DNA of 64,000 nt from the NCBI GenBank assembly GCA_037046735.1, contig JBAOHC010000027.1, positions 992,001 to 1,056,000 of the forward strand, written 5' to 3'. A model generated the notes under the pieces. That model was not told the origin of the DNA. It ran no database searches and was given only the letters and a program-made list of their open reading frames with translations. The position numbers and the translations under genes were made by a program. The stretch is from JADKAV01 sp037046735 (GTDB lineage: Bacteria > Actinomycetota > Actinomycetes > S36-B12 > UBA10799). Shown in pieces: positions 17,926 through 26,682 of the stretch. The stretch's first letter is position 1. Each line of letters begins with the position of its first letter.

Positions 17926-18831
17926 CTGGGCCAGATCGAGCACGATGCCGTCGAGGATGTCGTGCTCGCTGACGATCACCTCGGCGAAGCCGCCGGCCGC
18001 CATGATGCGGTCGAGCACCAGAGCACCACCACCAATCACATCCACCCGGCCAGGGTGCATCACCGGCTCGGCGGCACGCTGTGCCCGGGTGGCCCGCAAC
18101 ATCCGTGATGTGACGGCGTGCACATCGACCGCGCTGATGCGGGCCCCATGGATGCGCTGCGAGTCGTACTCGGGCAGGCCCATCGCCAGCGCCGCCACCG
18201 TCGTCACTGAGCCGGCCAATCCGATGAAATGGTCGGCCTGCTCGAAGTGGGTTGTCGCCGCGGCTGTCGCCACGGCGGCGTCGATGTCGGCGGTGGCTGC
18301 CCGGATCTGCTCCGGTGACGGCGGATCGTCGCGCAAGTGCCGCTCCGTCATGCGCACGCAGCCGATGTCCACGCTGCGGGCCGAGGACACCGCAGCATCC
18401 CCCACCACGAACTCGGTCGATCCACCCCCGATATCGACGACCAGCACCTGACCGGGCAGGTCCAAGACCGAGCGCGCACCGTGGAAGCTCAGTTGCGCCT
18501 CCTCGTCACCGCTGATCACCTCGGGCGCCTGCCCCAAGCGGGACACGACGCCGGCGACGAACTCGTCGGCATTGGCCGCATCCCGGGAGGCCGAAGTCGC
18601 TACCATGCGCACGCGCTGCACTCCCGCGGCATCGATCTGGGCGGCGTAGTCGGCCACCGCGGCCCACGTGCGCGTCAGGGCTGGCGACGACAGCCGCCCT
18701 GACACATCGACGCCCTCGCCGAGCCGCACGACCGTCATGACGCGCGTCACGTCACGGACGGTGCCCCCCTGCACATCGGCAATCAGCAAACGGATGGAAT
18801 TGGTACCGCAGTCGATGGCCGCGACCCTCAT
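17923..18831 (-). CDS. ppx: Exopolyphosphatase / guanosine pentaphosphate phosphohydrolase family
   Basis: 302 residues of the ASKHA-fold Ppx/GppA family: AAIDCGTNSIRLLIAD (phosphate-1 loop), VDIGGGSTEF (phosphate-2) and VIGGGALVLDRIM. Hydrolyses inorganic polyphosphate or pppGpp. It is the short actinobacterial form with only the two catalytic domains. ATG 18831 is preferred because GGAGGGG lies 5 nt upstream and it overlaps the DUF501 stop (ATGA). Part of the classical actinobacterial run FtsB–DUF501–Ppx. Confidence 0.9.
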   Translation of the reverse strand: MRVAAIDCGTNSIRLLIADVQGGTVRDVTRVMTVVRLGEGVDVSGRLSSPALTRTWAAVADYAAQIDAAGVQRVRMVATSASRDAANADEFVAGVVSRLGQAPEVISGDEEAQLSFHGARSVLDLPGQVLVVDIGGGSTEFVVGDAAVSSARSVDIGCVRMTERHLRDDPPSPEQIRAATADIDAAVATAAATTHFEQADHFIGLAGSVTTVAALAMGLPEYDSQRIHGARISAVDVHAVTSRMLRATRAQRAAEPVMHPGRVDVIGGGALVLDRIMAAGGFAEVIVSEHDILDGIVLDLAQ

Positions 18832-19325
18832 TGCCCCTCCAGACACCGACGCCGTTGCAGCACCCCACGCTCAGCGAGCTCAGCGAGCGCCTCGTCACCA
18901 AACGGATTGACACCCGGCCCTTGCGCCAACGACTGACCCACCAGCACGTGCAGGCACTTGACCCGGTCGGGCATGCCGCCAGCGCTGATTCCGGCGATCT
19001 CAGCCACCTCGCCGTGTACGGCCCGAGCGGCCAGATACCGTTCGTGGGCGCTGGCGTAGGCCGCCGCAGTGAGCGGCTCGGACCCCAGCCGCTCCTGCAT
19101 CAACGTCATCAGCCCCTCGCTTTCCAGCGTGGAGATCGCTGAGTTCAGCGCCGGGCAGGTGAGGTAGTAGAACGTGGGGAAAGGGGTTCCATCCGAAAGC
19201 CGAGGTGCGGTGCTGACCACGTCCGGCTTGCCGCATGGGCAGCGGGAGGCGATCGCCACGATGTCACGCGCTGGGCGGCCCAGTTGCTGGGTCACAGCCG
19301 CGACGTCGGCCTCACTTGGGGGCAT
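18828..19325 (-). CDS. DUF501 family protein
   Basis: About 165 residues with the family hallmark RCPCGKPDVVSTAPRLSDG and PFPTFYYLTCPALNSAISTL, then a helical region. Function unknown; almost always found between the septum-formation initiator and Ppx in actinobacteria, as here. ATG 19325 (MPPSEADVAAVTQQLGRPAR) fits family starts and overlaps the end of the upstream gene by 14 nt. The conserved cysteines suggest metal binding (inference). Confidence 0.85.
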   Translation of the reverse strand: MPPSEADVAAVTQQLGRPARDIVAIASRCPCGKPDVVSTAPRLSDGTPFPTFYYLTCPALNSAISTLESEGLMTLMQERLGSEPLTAAAYASAHERYLAARAVHGEVAEIAGISAGGMPDRVKCLHVLVGQSLAQGPGVNPFGDEALAELAERGVLQRRRCLEGQ

Positions 19326-19779
19326 CGGGGCGGACACTGACCACCGTTTCATCGGAGTTCTGCTGGGACCGTTCGACACTGCGCAGGGCCCGCTCGTACC
19401 AGGCGGAGTTGTCCGCGACGTCTGCGGCCAGCGGCGCCGCCTGGGGAGCGTTGACAGGCGGATCGGTCACGACGTAGCCGGTCTCGCCGGGCAGTTGCAG
19501 AGCGAACCGCTCGCGCGCCTGGGACATGGCGTAGGCGTCATCGGCCCAGTTGTCGGCCTCCTGCTGCAGTGCCTCCACCCGCTCGCGCTGCGCGGCTGTC
19601 GAGGCCTCCAACTCGGCGATCGCGGATCGCTGATTGAGAAACTCGCGCAGCGGCAGGGCGAGCGTGAGCAGAAGTGCGGCGGCGATGATGACCACCACGG
19701 TCAACCGACCGGTGGTCAGCCCCGGGCGTTGCGCTGCCCGGATCGTGCTGGTCCGCTCCACTGTTCTAGGGTCACCCAC
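19312..19779 (-). CDS. Septum formation initiator, FtsB/DivIC family
   Basis: 155 residues: a short basic N-terminus, one membrane helix (LTVVVIIAAALLLTLALPL) and an extracytoplasmic coiled coil (NQRSAIAELEASTAAQRERVEAL), then YAMSQARERFALQLPGETGYVV, the FtsB/DivIC signature. It joins FtsL and FtsQ in the divisome. The GTG start at 19779 lies about 10 nt after the predicted transcription start; a downstream GTG (VERTSTIRAAQ) is an alternative. Confidence 0.88.
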   Translation of the reverse strand: MGDPRTVERTSTIRAAQRPGLTTGRLTVVVIIAAALLLTLALPLREFLNQRSAIAELEASTAAQRERVEALQQEADNWADDAYAMSQARERFALQLPGETGYVVTDPPVNAPQAAPLAADVADNSAWYERALRSVERSQQNSDETVVSVRPDAPK

Positions 19780-19795
19780 TGTCGTTGTCTGAGCC

Positions 19796-19823
19796 GGTAT
19801 ATCCAGGCTAACCGGCGTGTCAG
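19796..19823 (-). promoter_or_regulatory. Candidate promoter of the FtsB/DivIC–DUF501–ppx operon
   Basis: CTGACA (-35) and TATACC (-10) on the minus strand separated by 16 nt, about 17 nt before the first start codon. Confidence 0.45.
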
Positions 19824-19847
19824 TGAACCCCGGACACCACTGGGTCG

Positions 19848-20591
19848 TCAGGCCAGCAGCGTCAGGGCGTAGGCGACCAGACCGTCGCGGACGTAGCCGG
19901 CCCCTTCGACGCCGCCGTAGTTCGCCGCGAAGCGCTCATCGGCGACGTACATGTCGGCCAGGTTGACCAGGGCGTCGGCGCTGGGCTGCTGTCCCTGCCA
20001 CCCGACGGCGATCCAGGCGGCGTGGCGAGCGGCGATCGCGTGCACCTCGGGACTGTCCGCGGCTGCCCCCGCGGCACGCGCCGCTGCCCATTGCGCAGCG
20101 ATCTCGGCGTGTTCATCGGTGAAGGCTTGCTTGTCGCTGGTGGTCAGTTCCGACCACCAGGCATCCCCTTGCGCCCAGGCCTGCGTCCCCCACCGCCGCT
20201 CCACCTCCTCGCGATACTGGCGGTGATCAAAGCCGTCGAACATCTCGTCGATCATGAGGTCTTCCTGTCTTTCGATGTGGCTGATTGTGCGTTGCACGCT
20301 GGCGATCTGCCGGGCGAGCCGTTCCTGTTCGTCGTGAAGGTGGTTCAAGTGCGACCGAAGAGCGGCCGCATCGTCGCGCTCACCATTCACAATGGCGGTG
20401 ATCTCGGTCAGCGGCAGACCGAGATCACGCAGCAGTAGGATCCGCTGCAGTCGCAAGACATGCGTGCGACCGTAACCGCGGTAGCCGTTGCGATGGCGCT
20501 CGGCCGGCAGCAGCCCGATGTCGTCGTAATGCCGCAACGTGCGCCGCGAGACTCCGGCCGCTTTCGCCACCTCGGCGATGCTGTACTCCAT
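19848..20591 (-). CDS. MerR-family regulator with TipAS drug-recognition domain
   Basis: 247 residues. N-terminal winged helix (YSIAEVAKAAGVSRRTLRHY, GLLPAERHRNGYRGYG), a dimerising coiled coil at about 75–115, then a TipAS-type domain (DEMFDGFDHRQYREEVERRWG; WWSELT; HAAWIAVGWQG). TipA relatives bind thiopeptide and other cyclic antibiotics and activate their own promoter. The upstream sequence fits: a promoter with a 19-bp spacer and a centred inverted repeat directly before ATG 20591. A truncated product from an internal start, as in Streptomyces TipAS, is possible but not demonstrable. Confidence 0.9.
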   Translation of the reverse strand: MEYSIAEVAKAAGVSRRTLRHYDDIGLLPAERHRNGYRGYGRTHVLRLQRILLLRDLGLPLTEITAIVNGERDDAAALRSHLNHLHDEQERLARQIASVQRTISHIERQEDLMIDEMFDGFDHRQYREEVERRWGTQAWAQGDAWWSELTTSDKQAFTDEHAEIAAQWAAARAAGAAADSPEVHAIAARHAAWIAVGWQGQQPSADALVNLADMYVADERFAANYGGVEGAGYVRDGLVAYALTLLA

Positions 20592-20598
20592 GTCCTCG

Positions 20599-20629
20599 AC
20601 GCTAGACGTTGACGTAGCGGAAAGGTCAA
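20599..20629 (-). promoter_or_regulatory. MerR-type promoter/operator with 19-bp spacer
   Basis: TTGACC (20629–20624) and TAGCGT (20604–20599) are 19 bp apart, the over-long spacing MerR proteins correct by DNA distortion. An inverted repeat TTGAC/GTCAA (20609–20613 and 20625–20629) is centred in the spacer. Only 7 nt separate the -10 from ATG 20591, so the message should be leaderless. Confidence 0.65.
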
Positions 20630-20639
20630 GCGTCGCGTT

Positions 20640-22487
20640 CTACTCCACCGTCACGGACTTCGCCAGGTTGCGAGGCTGATCCACATCGTGGCCCTTTGCC
20701 GTCGCGAGTTCACAGGCGAATACCTGCAGGGGCACCGTCGTGACAAGCGGCTGCATCAGCGTCGGGACGACCGGGACCGAGATGATCTGGTCGGCGTACG
20801 GCGCGACCTCATCGTCGCCCTCCTCGGCGATCACGATGGTGTAAGCACCCCTGGCCCGGATCTCCTGCAGGTTGGACACCATCTTCTCGTGCAGGACACC
20901 GCGGCCCTGCGGACTCGGCATCACACAGATCACCGGCAGTCCCTGCTCGATCAGTGCGATCGGGCCGTGCTTGAGTTCCCCGGCGGCGAACCCCTCAGCG
21001 TGCATGTAGGCCAGTTCCTTGAGCTTCAAGGCGCCCTCCAATGCGACAGGGAAGCCGACGTGCCGACCCAGGAAGAGCACCGACTGCGCGTCCTGCAGGC
21101 TGCGCGCGAGATCCCGCACGCCATCCATGGTGTCCAGCACCAGGTCGATCTTGTTGGGCATGCTCGCCAGATCCGAGGCCATCGCGCGAATCTCGTCACC
21201 GAACAGGTTGCCCCGGACTTGGCCGAGGTACATCCCCAGCAGATGCACGGCAACCACCTGGGTGAGGAAGGCCTTCGTCGACGCGACCGCGATCTCCGGT
21301 CCTGCGTAGGTGTACAGGGCGCCGTCGGACTCGCGCGGGATGGTCGAACCCTGGGTGTTGCAAATGGCCAGGACGCGAGATCCTTGCTCGCGGGCATGGC
21401 GCAGAGCCATCAAGGTGTCCATGGTCTCCCCCGACTGCGAGATCGCCACGACCAGAGTCTGGCGGTCCAGAATGGGGTCGCGGTAGCGGAACTCGCTGGC
21501 CAGTTCGACCTCAACCGGAATCCGGGTCCAGTGCTCCACGACGTACTTGCCCACCAGGCCGGCGTGATACGCGGTGCCACAGGCCACCACAACGATCTTG
21601 TCGATCTCCCGCAGCTCCGCATCGGAGATGTTCAGTCCCTCGAGGACGAGGTCGTTGTTCTGCGTGATGCGGCCCAGCAGCGTGTCCGCCACCGCCTTCG
21701 GCTGCTCGGCGATCTCCTTGAGCATGAAAAGGTCGTACCCGCCCTTCTCGGCGGCGCTGGCGTCCCACGTGACCTCATACGGCGTCCCTGCAGCGACGCC
21801 ACCGTCGAAGTCTGTGATCGTCACCCCCTCGCGGGTAATGGTCACGACCTGATCCTGACCTAGTTCCAGCGCCTGCTTGGTGTGGGCGATGAAGGCCGAG
21901 ACATCGGAGGCCAAGAAGGTCTCACCCTCCCCCAGCCCGACCACCAAGGGCGAGTTGCGCCGGGCAGCGACCAACGCCCGCGGGTCATCGGCCCAGGCGG
22001 CCACGAGCGTGAATGCCCCACGCAGTTGCTGGCAGGTGCGCTGCATGGCCACCGTCAGGTCGTCGGCGCGACGCAACTCCCGGGAAAGCAGATGCGCGGC
22101 CACCTCGGTGTCGGTCTCGCTCAGGAATGTCACGCCATCGCCTCGCAGCGATTCCCGCAATTCCGCGAAGTTCTCGATGATGCCGTTATGGATGACCGCG
22201 AGCCGGCCATCCTCGCTGAGGTGCGGATGGGCGTTCACGTCGTTGGGGGCGCCATGTGTCGCCCAGCGGGTGTGGCCGATCCCGACCGACGTGTCGGGCA
22301 GCGGCGATTCGGCCAGTGCCTTCTCCAGGTTGGCCAACTTCCCGGCACGTTTTCGCGACTGCACTCCGGTGCCCGTCACTACGGCGACACCCGCTGAGTC
22401 GTAGCCCCGGTACTCCAGGCGCCGCAATCCGTCCACCACGACCTGGGTAGCGTCCTGCCCACCCACATAACCGACGATTCCGCACAT
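20640..22487 (-). CDS. glmS: Glutamine--fructose-6-phosphate aminotransferase (isomerizing)
   Basis: 615 residues. MCGIVGYVG with Cys2 as the glutaminase nucleophile, GHTRWATHG and HNGIIENF, then two SIS isomerase domains (SQSGETMDTLMAL; ALEGALKLKELAYMHAEG) and the C-terminal LAKSVTVE that closes the active site. Makes glucosamine-6-phosphate from fructose-6-phosphate and glutamine. ATG 22487 is required for Cys2 and is 7 nt after TACCGT, indicating a leaderless transcript. The next pathway gene, glmM, lies just upstream. I saw no glmS ribozyme or riboswitch. Confidence 0.97.
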   Translation of the reverse strand: MCGIVGYVGGQDATQVVVDGLRRLEYRGYDSAGVAVVTGTGVQSRKRAGKLANLEKALAESPLPDTSVGIGHTRWATHGAPNDVNAHPHLSEDGRLAVIHNGIIENFAELRESLRGDGVTFLSETDTEVAAHLLSRELRRADDLTVAMQRTCQQLRGAFTLVAAWADDPRALVAARRNSPLVVGLGEGETFLASDVSAFIAHTKQALELGQDQVVTITREGVTITDFDGGVAAGTPYEVTWDASAAEKGGYDLFMLKEIAEQPKAVADTLLGRITQNNDLVLEGLNISDAELREIDKIVVVACGTAYHAGLVGKYVVEHWTRIPVEVELASEFRYRDPILDRQTLVVAISQSGETMDTLMALRHAREQGSRVLAICNTQGSTIPRESDGALYTYAGPEIAVASTKAFLTQVVAVHLLGMYLGQVRGNLFGDEIRAMASDLASMPNKIDLVLDTMDGVRDLARSLQDAQSVLFLGRHVGFPVALEGALKLKELAYMHAEGFAAGELKHGPIALIEQGLPVICVMPSPQGRGVLHEKMVSNLQEIRARGAYTIVIAEEGDDEVAPYADQIISVPVVPTLMQPLVTTVPLQVFACELATAKGHDVDQPRNLAKSVTVE

Positions 22488-22494
22488 ATCCACA

Positions 22495-22500
22495 ACGGTA
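22495..22500 (-). promoter_or_regulatory. -10 box of leaderless glmS promoter
   Basis: TACCGT 7 nt before the glmS ATG with no Shine-Dalgarno between. Confidence 0.45.
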
Positions 22501-22570
22501 TCCCTCACGGGCACCCCGATGTCGTACCCCTGTCATCGACTGGGCACTCAACCGCAATGAGGAGGCACTG

Positions 22571-22945
22571 ATGTGCTGGATGTGTGACAACTCGAGCCTG
22601 ACGATGGCGGATTACCGCGCGTGGGCCGTCGCTACGATCGCCGAGAAGGGGTGGTGCCTGCAGTACGTGGAACCCGAGGATGACGACCCGTCATTGGTCT
22701 ACACCGTTGGCCTGACGGGCGTCGGGAAGCCGGAGTTGGTGGCAGAGGGGCTGACCATCGCAGACGCGGCGGACCTCAACGAGGTCGCTCGCGGATGCAT
22801 CAGCGGCGAGGTCTGGCCTGGCGACACTGTCCTGCTGGGTAGGCGTCGTTACCTTCTGGTACCCGAGCCGGATATCAGCCCCCTCTACCTCGCGCAGGAC
22901 ATGTACGGCGGGGATGTGCGCGCCCTGCGGATGCAGGCCAGCTAA
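22571..22945 (+). CDS. DUF4262 domain protein
   Basis: 124 residues with the DUF4262 pattern: KGWCLQYVEPEDDDPSLVYT, VGLTGVGKPELVAEGL. It begins MCWMCDN, a CxxC pair that could bind metal. ATG 22571 has GAGGAGG about 7 nt upstream. Function unknown; soluble. Divergent from glmS and convergent with glmM (6 nt between stops). Confidence 0.82.
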   Translation: MCWMCDNSSLTMADYRAWAVATIAEKGWCLQYVEPEDDDPSLVYTVGLTGVGKPELVAEGLTIADAADLNEVARGCISGEVWPGDTVLLGRRRYLLVPEPDISPLYLAQDMYGGDVRALRMQAS

Positions 22946-22951
22946 CGATGA

Positions 22952-24286
22952 CTACAGAGAGAGGTGTTCGCGAACGACGGCGGCAAGATCCCCTGCCACA
23001 GCGGCGGCGGTGCGCTCGTCTTGGGCTTCGACCATGACCCGGACCAGGGGTTCTGTGCCCGACTTGCGCAGCAGCACCCGTCCCGATCCCGCGAGGGCTG
23101 CCTGTGCGCGGGCCACCGCCTCTGCAACCCGTTCGTTGGAGTCGACGGCGTGCTTGTCCACACCGCTGACATTGATCAATACTTGCGGGAGGCGATGCAT
23201 GACGTCGGCGAGGTCTGCTAGTGATGAACCCGTCTGAGCCATGCGGCTCATCACCTGCAGGGCAGTCAGCAGACCGTCACCGGTCGTGGCGTGCTCGCTC
23301 ATCACCACATGCCCGCTCTGTTCTCCACCGAGCACGAAACCGCCGTCCATCATCGCCTCGAGCACATAGCGGTCCCCTACCGCGGTCTCCACCACCGTGA
23401 TCGACTCGCGCTCCATGGCCTGTTTGAAGCCCAGGTTCGCCATCACAGTTGCCACGACCGTGTTGTTGACCAACCGACCGGCGTCGCGCATGCTCAGCGC
23501 GATGATGCTCATCAACTGGTCTCCGTCGACGATGCGGCCCTGGGCATCCACGGCCAAGCAGCGGTCAGCATCTCCGTCATGGGCGATGCCAAGATCCGCG
23601 CCGGCGTCGACGACGGCCGCCTGCAGGTCCTGCATATGCGTCGATCCGCAGTCCCGGTTGATGTTATAGCCATCCGGGTCGCAGTGGATCTCGATGACTG
23701 TGGCACCCGCCTGCCGGTAGGCCAGGGGCGCCGCCGCGCTCGCGGCGCCGTTGGCACCATCGACGACTACCGTGAGCCCGTCCAAGGGCGTTTCGACGGT
23801 GGTGAGCAGGTGAGCGACGTACTCTGCGATCCCATCCGGGTCGGCCACAATGCGCCCGACGTCATCACCCACGGGACGCTGCCATTGCTCGTTGAGACGC
23901 GCCTCGATCTGTCCCTCGACCTCGTCGGGCAGTTTGTTGCCCTCGGCGTTGAAGAACTTGATGCCGTTGTCGGGCATGGCGTTGTGTGAAGCCGACAGCA
24001 TCACGCCGAGGTCCGCCGAGCGCACCTTGGTGAGGTAGGCGATCGCCGGTGTGGGAAGCACCCCCGCATCGATGACGTCGACTCCTGCGCTGGCCAGCCC
24101 TGCCGCCACCGCGGACTGCAGGAACTCACCGCTGGCGCGGGGGTCGCGGCCGACCACAGCCGTACGTCGCGACCCGACCTCCGAGAGGATGTGTGCAGCC
24201 GAGACTGACAGATCCAATGCCAACTCGGCCGTGACGTCGCGGTTTGCGAGCCCCCGGACGCCGTCGGTACCGAACAGCGTACCCAC
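22952..24286 (-). CDS. glmM: Phosphoglucosamine mutase
   Basis: 444 residues. Begins GTLFGTDGVRGLAN; the phosphoserine loop is LSASHNAMPDNGIKFF, the metal loop GDADRCLAV, and the sugar/phosphate-binding segments GGEQSGH and RKSGTEPLVRVMVEA. Converts glucosamine-6-phosphate to glucosamine-1-phosphate for UDP-GlcNAc. GTG 24286 lies 8 nt after the rpsI stop; in-frame sequence further upstream overlaps rpsI and is not protein-like. Co-transcription with rplM-rpsI is common in actinobacteria. Confidence 0.97.
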   Translation of the reverse strand: MGTLFGTDGVRGLANRDVTAELALDLSVSAAHILSEVGSRRTAVVGRDPRASGEFLQSAVAAGLASAGVDVIDAGVLPTPAIAYLTKVRSADLGVMLSASHNAMPDNGIKFFNAEGNKLPDEVEGQIEARLNEQWQRPVGDDVGRIVADPDGIAEYVAHLLTTVETPLDGLTVVVDGANGAASAAAPLAYRQAGATVIEIHCDPDGYNINRDCGSTHMQDLQAAVVDAGADLGIAHDGDADRCLAVDAQGRIVDGDQLMSIIALSMRDAGRLVNNTVVATVMANLGFKQAMERESITVVETAVGDRYVLEAMMDGGFVLGGEQSGHVVMSEHATTGDGLLTALQVMSRMAQTGSSLADLADVMHRLPQVLINVSGVDKHAVDSNERVAEAVARAQAALAGSGRVLLRKSGTEPLVRVMVEAQDERTAAAVAGDLAAVVREHLSL

Positions 24287-24294
24287 GACGATTC

Positions 24295-24741
24295 TCAGCG
24301 CTTGCTGTATTGCGGCGCCTTGCGGGCCTTCTTGAGTCCGTACTTCTTGCGCTCGACCACGCGCGGGTCGCGGGTGAGGAAGCCGGCCTTCTTGAGATCG
24401 GGGCGGTACTCGTCGGTGTCGATCTCGGTCAGCGCACGGGCAATGCCCAACCGCAGCGCGCCCGCCTGGCCGCCAACGCCGCCACCGTGCAGACGCGCGA
24501 TGACGTCGTACTGACCGTCCAAGCCGAGCAGCCGGAAGGGCTCGGTGACGATCTGCTGGTGAACCTTGTTGGGGAAGTAGGTGGCGAGGTCGCGACCGTT
24601 GATCTTCCACTGGCCGGTGCCCGGCACAACCCGAACACGGGCGACAGCCTCTTTACGTCGGCCAGTGCCTCCGCCGGGGCGGTTGACGGCCTGACGGCTG
24701 ACAGCCGCCGGGGTCTCGGTGGTCAGAGTGGTCTCAGTCAC
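24295..24741 (-). CDS. rpsI: 30S ribosomal protein S9
   Basis: 148 residues: an N-terminal extension of about 24 residues, then the S9 core (GTGRRKEAVARVRVVPGTG) and the conserved basic end DPRVVERKKYGLKKARKAPQYSKR-like tail whose last Arg contacts P-site tRNA. Follows rplM by 25 nt in the usual L13–S9 order and is followed by glmM. Confidence 0.97.
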   Translation of the reverse strand: MTETTLTTETPAAVSRQAVNRPGGGTGRRKEAVARVRVVPGTGQWKINGRDLATYFPNKVHQQIVTEPFRLLGLDGQYDVIARLHGGGVGGQAGALRLGIARALTEIDTDEYRPDLKKAGFLTRDPRVVERKKYGLKKARKAPQYSKR

Positions 24742-24766
24742 AAGTAGTCCTTCCTGCGCGCGCGAG

Positions 24767-25210
24767 TTACTGCGCGACCTGACTGATGGTGTACGGAACC
24801 GGCTGCTGCGCGGAGTGCGGGTGCTCAGGTCCCGCGTACACCTTCAGCTTCGTGATTTGCTTACGGCCCAGCTTGTTGTGGGGAAGCATGCCGGCCACGG
24901 CCTTCTCGATCATGCGTCGCGGGTTCTTCTGCCGCAGATCCCCGTACGTGGTGGACTTCAAACCACCGGGGTATCCAGAGTGCCGGTGGTCGAGCTTCTG
25001 CTCGGCCTTGGCTCCGGTCAGAGCAACCTTGTCAGCGTTCACGACGATGACAAAATCGCCAGTGTCCACGTGCGGCGCGAAGGTCGGCTTGTGCTTGCCG
25101 CGCAGGAGGGTGGCGGCGTGGGTGGCCAGCCGACCGAGAACGACATCCTCGGCATCGATGACGTGCCACTGACGCGTGACCTCGTCGGCTTTCGGGGTGA
25201 ACGTACGCAC
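24767..25210 (-). CDS. rplM: 50S ribosomal protein L13
   Basis: 147 residues with WHVIDAEDVVLGRLAT, the HSGYPGGLKS motif and RMIEKAVAGMLPHNKLGRK of L13. Early 50S assembly protein. First gene of the L13–S9–glmM unit; a candidate promoter lies about 80 nt upstream. Confidence 0.97.
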   Translation of the reverse strand: MRTFTPKADEVTRQWHVIDAEDVVLGRLATHAATLLRGKHKPTFAPHVDTGDFVIVVNADKVALTGAKAEQKLDHRHSGYPGGLKSTTYGDLRQKNPRRMIEKAVAGMLPHNKLGRKQITKLKVYAGPEHPHSAQQPVPYTISQVAQ

Positions 25211-25290
25211 GACTTCCTACCTTGCTTCTGCTGTGGTGAGCGTTGGGGCTGCGATGGGCGCGATAGCACCCAGCCCACATGACCGATTCC

Positions 25291-25321
25291 AGAATAGCCC
25301 ACGTGCTCACGAGCCCGACAA
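25291..25321 (-). promoter_or_regulatory. Candidate promoter of the rplM-rpsI-glmM operon
   Basis: TTGTCG and TATTCT on the minus strand, 19 nt apart, about 80 nt before rplM and after the arcC terminator. Confidence 0.4.
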
Positions 25322-25334
25322 ACGGGATACGAAA

Positions 25335-25362
25335 GGGTCCCCGCCGCAGCTGACGGGGACCC
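25335..25362 (-). terminator. Terminator of arcC
   Basis: 9-bp arms GGGTCCCCG and CGGGGACCC around a 10-nt loop, 13 nt after the arcC stop, followed on the minus strand by TTTCG. Separates arcC from rplM. Confidence 0.7.
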
Positions 25363-25374
25363 CTCCGGGTGGTT

Positions 25375-26307
25375 CTACTCGTAGTAGGAAACGCCGTCGG
25401 CGTCCATGGTGACGCGCGTGCCGGACTCGCCGGCCATGATGGCGGTCAGATTCTCAAGGGCGCCGATGACCGCGACCTTGCCCGACTTGGCGAAGGCGAT
25501 CGCCGCGTCCACCTTCGGGCCCATCGAGCCGGCAGGGAAGTCGAACTCGGCCAGCGCGTACGGGTTGGCCTCGGAGATCCCCTTCTGCTCGGGGGTCCCG
25601 TAGTTGACGTACACCGACTCGGCGTCGGTGGCGATCACGAGCATGTCGGCCTCGATGTCACGGGCCAGCACCATCGAGGAGAAGTCCTTGTCGATGACGG
25701 CCTCGACACCGACCAGCTCCCGCGTGCCCTTCTTGTACATCGTGGGGATCCCGCCACCCCCGGTGCAGACCACGACCGCGCCCTTCTCCAGACACCACTC
25801 CACCGGCCGTACCTGGAAGATGCGCTGCGGCATCGGGGACGGCACGACGCGGCGCCACATGTCGCCGTCCTGCCGGACCGTCCAGCCCTTCTCGGCCGCC
25901 AAACGCTTGGCGTCCTCCTCGGAGTAGACCGGACCCACGAACTTGGTGGGGTTGTCGAAGGCCGGGTCGTTCGCGTCGACCTCCGTCATGGTGAGCAGTG
26001 TCGCCAAGGGCTTGCTGAAGGGCAGCAGATTGCCCAGCTCCTGCTCGATGAAGTAGCCGATCATGCCCTCGGTCTGGGCCCCCAGCACGTCGAAGGGGTA
26101 GGTCGACTCCTCGTTGTACGACGACGCCTGCAGGGCCAGCAGGCCGACCTGCGGACCATTGCCGTGCGACACGACCAACTCGTGGTCCATGGCGACCGGC
26201 GCCAGCGCCTCGCAGGCGATCTTGACGTTTTGGCGTTGGCTGTCCACCGTCATCGGCTGACCACGCTTCTGCAGGGCATTTCCACCGAGAGCCACAACAA
26301 CTCGCAT
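25375..26307 (-). CDS. arcC: Carbamate kinase
   Basis: 310 residues, amino-acid-kinase fold: VVALGGNALQKRGQPMT at the N-terminus, VVSHGNGPQVGLLALQ, VCTGGGGIPT, VIDKDFSSMVLA and GSMGPKVDAAIAFA. Makes ATP from carbamoyl phosphate and ADP, usually the last step of the arginine deiminase or allantoin/agmatine pathways. No arcA or arcB is nearby, so this is an orphan copy and its physiological partner is outside the window. ATG 26307 has GGAGG upstream. Confidence 0.95.
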   Translation of the reverse strand: MRVVVALGGNALQKRGQPMTVDSQRQNVKIACEALAPVAMDHELVVSHGNGPQVGLLALQASSYNEESTYPFDVLGAQTEGMIGYFIEQELGNLLPFSKPLATLLTMTEVDANDPAFDNPTKFVGPVYSEEDAKRLAAEKGWTVRQDGDMWRRVVPSPMPQRIFQVRPVEWCLEKGAVVVCTGGGGIPTMYKKGTRELVGVEAVIDKDFSSMVLARDIEADMLVIATDAESVYVNYGTPEQKGISEANPYALAEFDFPAGSMGPKVDAAIAFAKSGKVAVIGALENLTAIMAGESGTRVTMDADGVSYYE

Positions 26308-26487
26308 TCAACTGCCTCCAGTCATTAGGGATAGTGCGCTCAGGGTGCCACGGCCGAGCGCGGGGATGCCTGTTCATTCGCGTTAGTTCGCCTGGCTGTC
26401 ATCTGCGGGATTCTGTCGTGGCCGCAGCCCCGTGCCCACAGCGGGCCAGCACCTGGGGATCAGTGACGACTCAGGCCGTCCGATCAG

Positions 26488-26676
26488 TCAGCCGTTGAAC
26501 GTCCGGAATGCCTCGTAGACGAAGAAGGCGGGCCAGAGGATGCCCTGGAAGAACGCCCAGACGTACTCCCAGAACTGGTCAGCCTGGCCGAAGAACCAGA
26601 ACCAGGCACCGAACAGGCCCAGTCCGTAGACGGCGCCGCCCCCAGCCGCGGTCGTGCTTGACGTGTTGGAGCCCAT
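26488..26676 (-). CDS. Very small aromatic-rich membrane protein
   Basis: 62 residues. A Ser/Thr/Gly-rich start, then AVYGLGLFGAWFWFFGQADQ and EYVWAFFQGILWPAFFVYEA, two amphipathic/hydrophobic helices unusually rich in Trp and Phe. Resembles a widespread uncharacterised small membrane protein with a WPAF-VYEA ending. ATG 26676 follows TACACT by 6 nt, so it is probably leaderless and monocistronic. Function unknown. Confidence 0.7.
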   Translation of the reverse strand: MGSNTSSTTAAGGGAVYGLGLFGAWFWFFGQADQFWEYVWAFFQGILWPAFFVYEAFRTFNG

Positions 26677-26682
26677 GTCCGC

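Noticed and set aside
22488..22570. glmS ribozyme/riboswitch
   Set aside because: Only about 80 nt separate glmS from the divergent gene and the start looks leaderless, leaving no room.
25375..26307. Arginine deiminase operon
   Set aside because: Only arcC is present; arcA and arcB are absent from the window.
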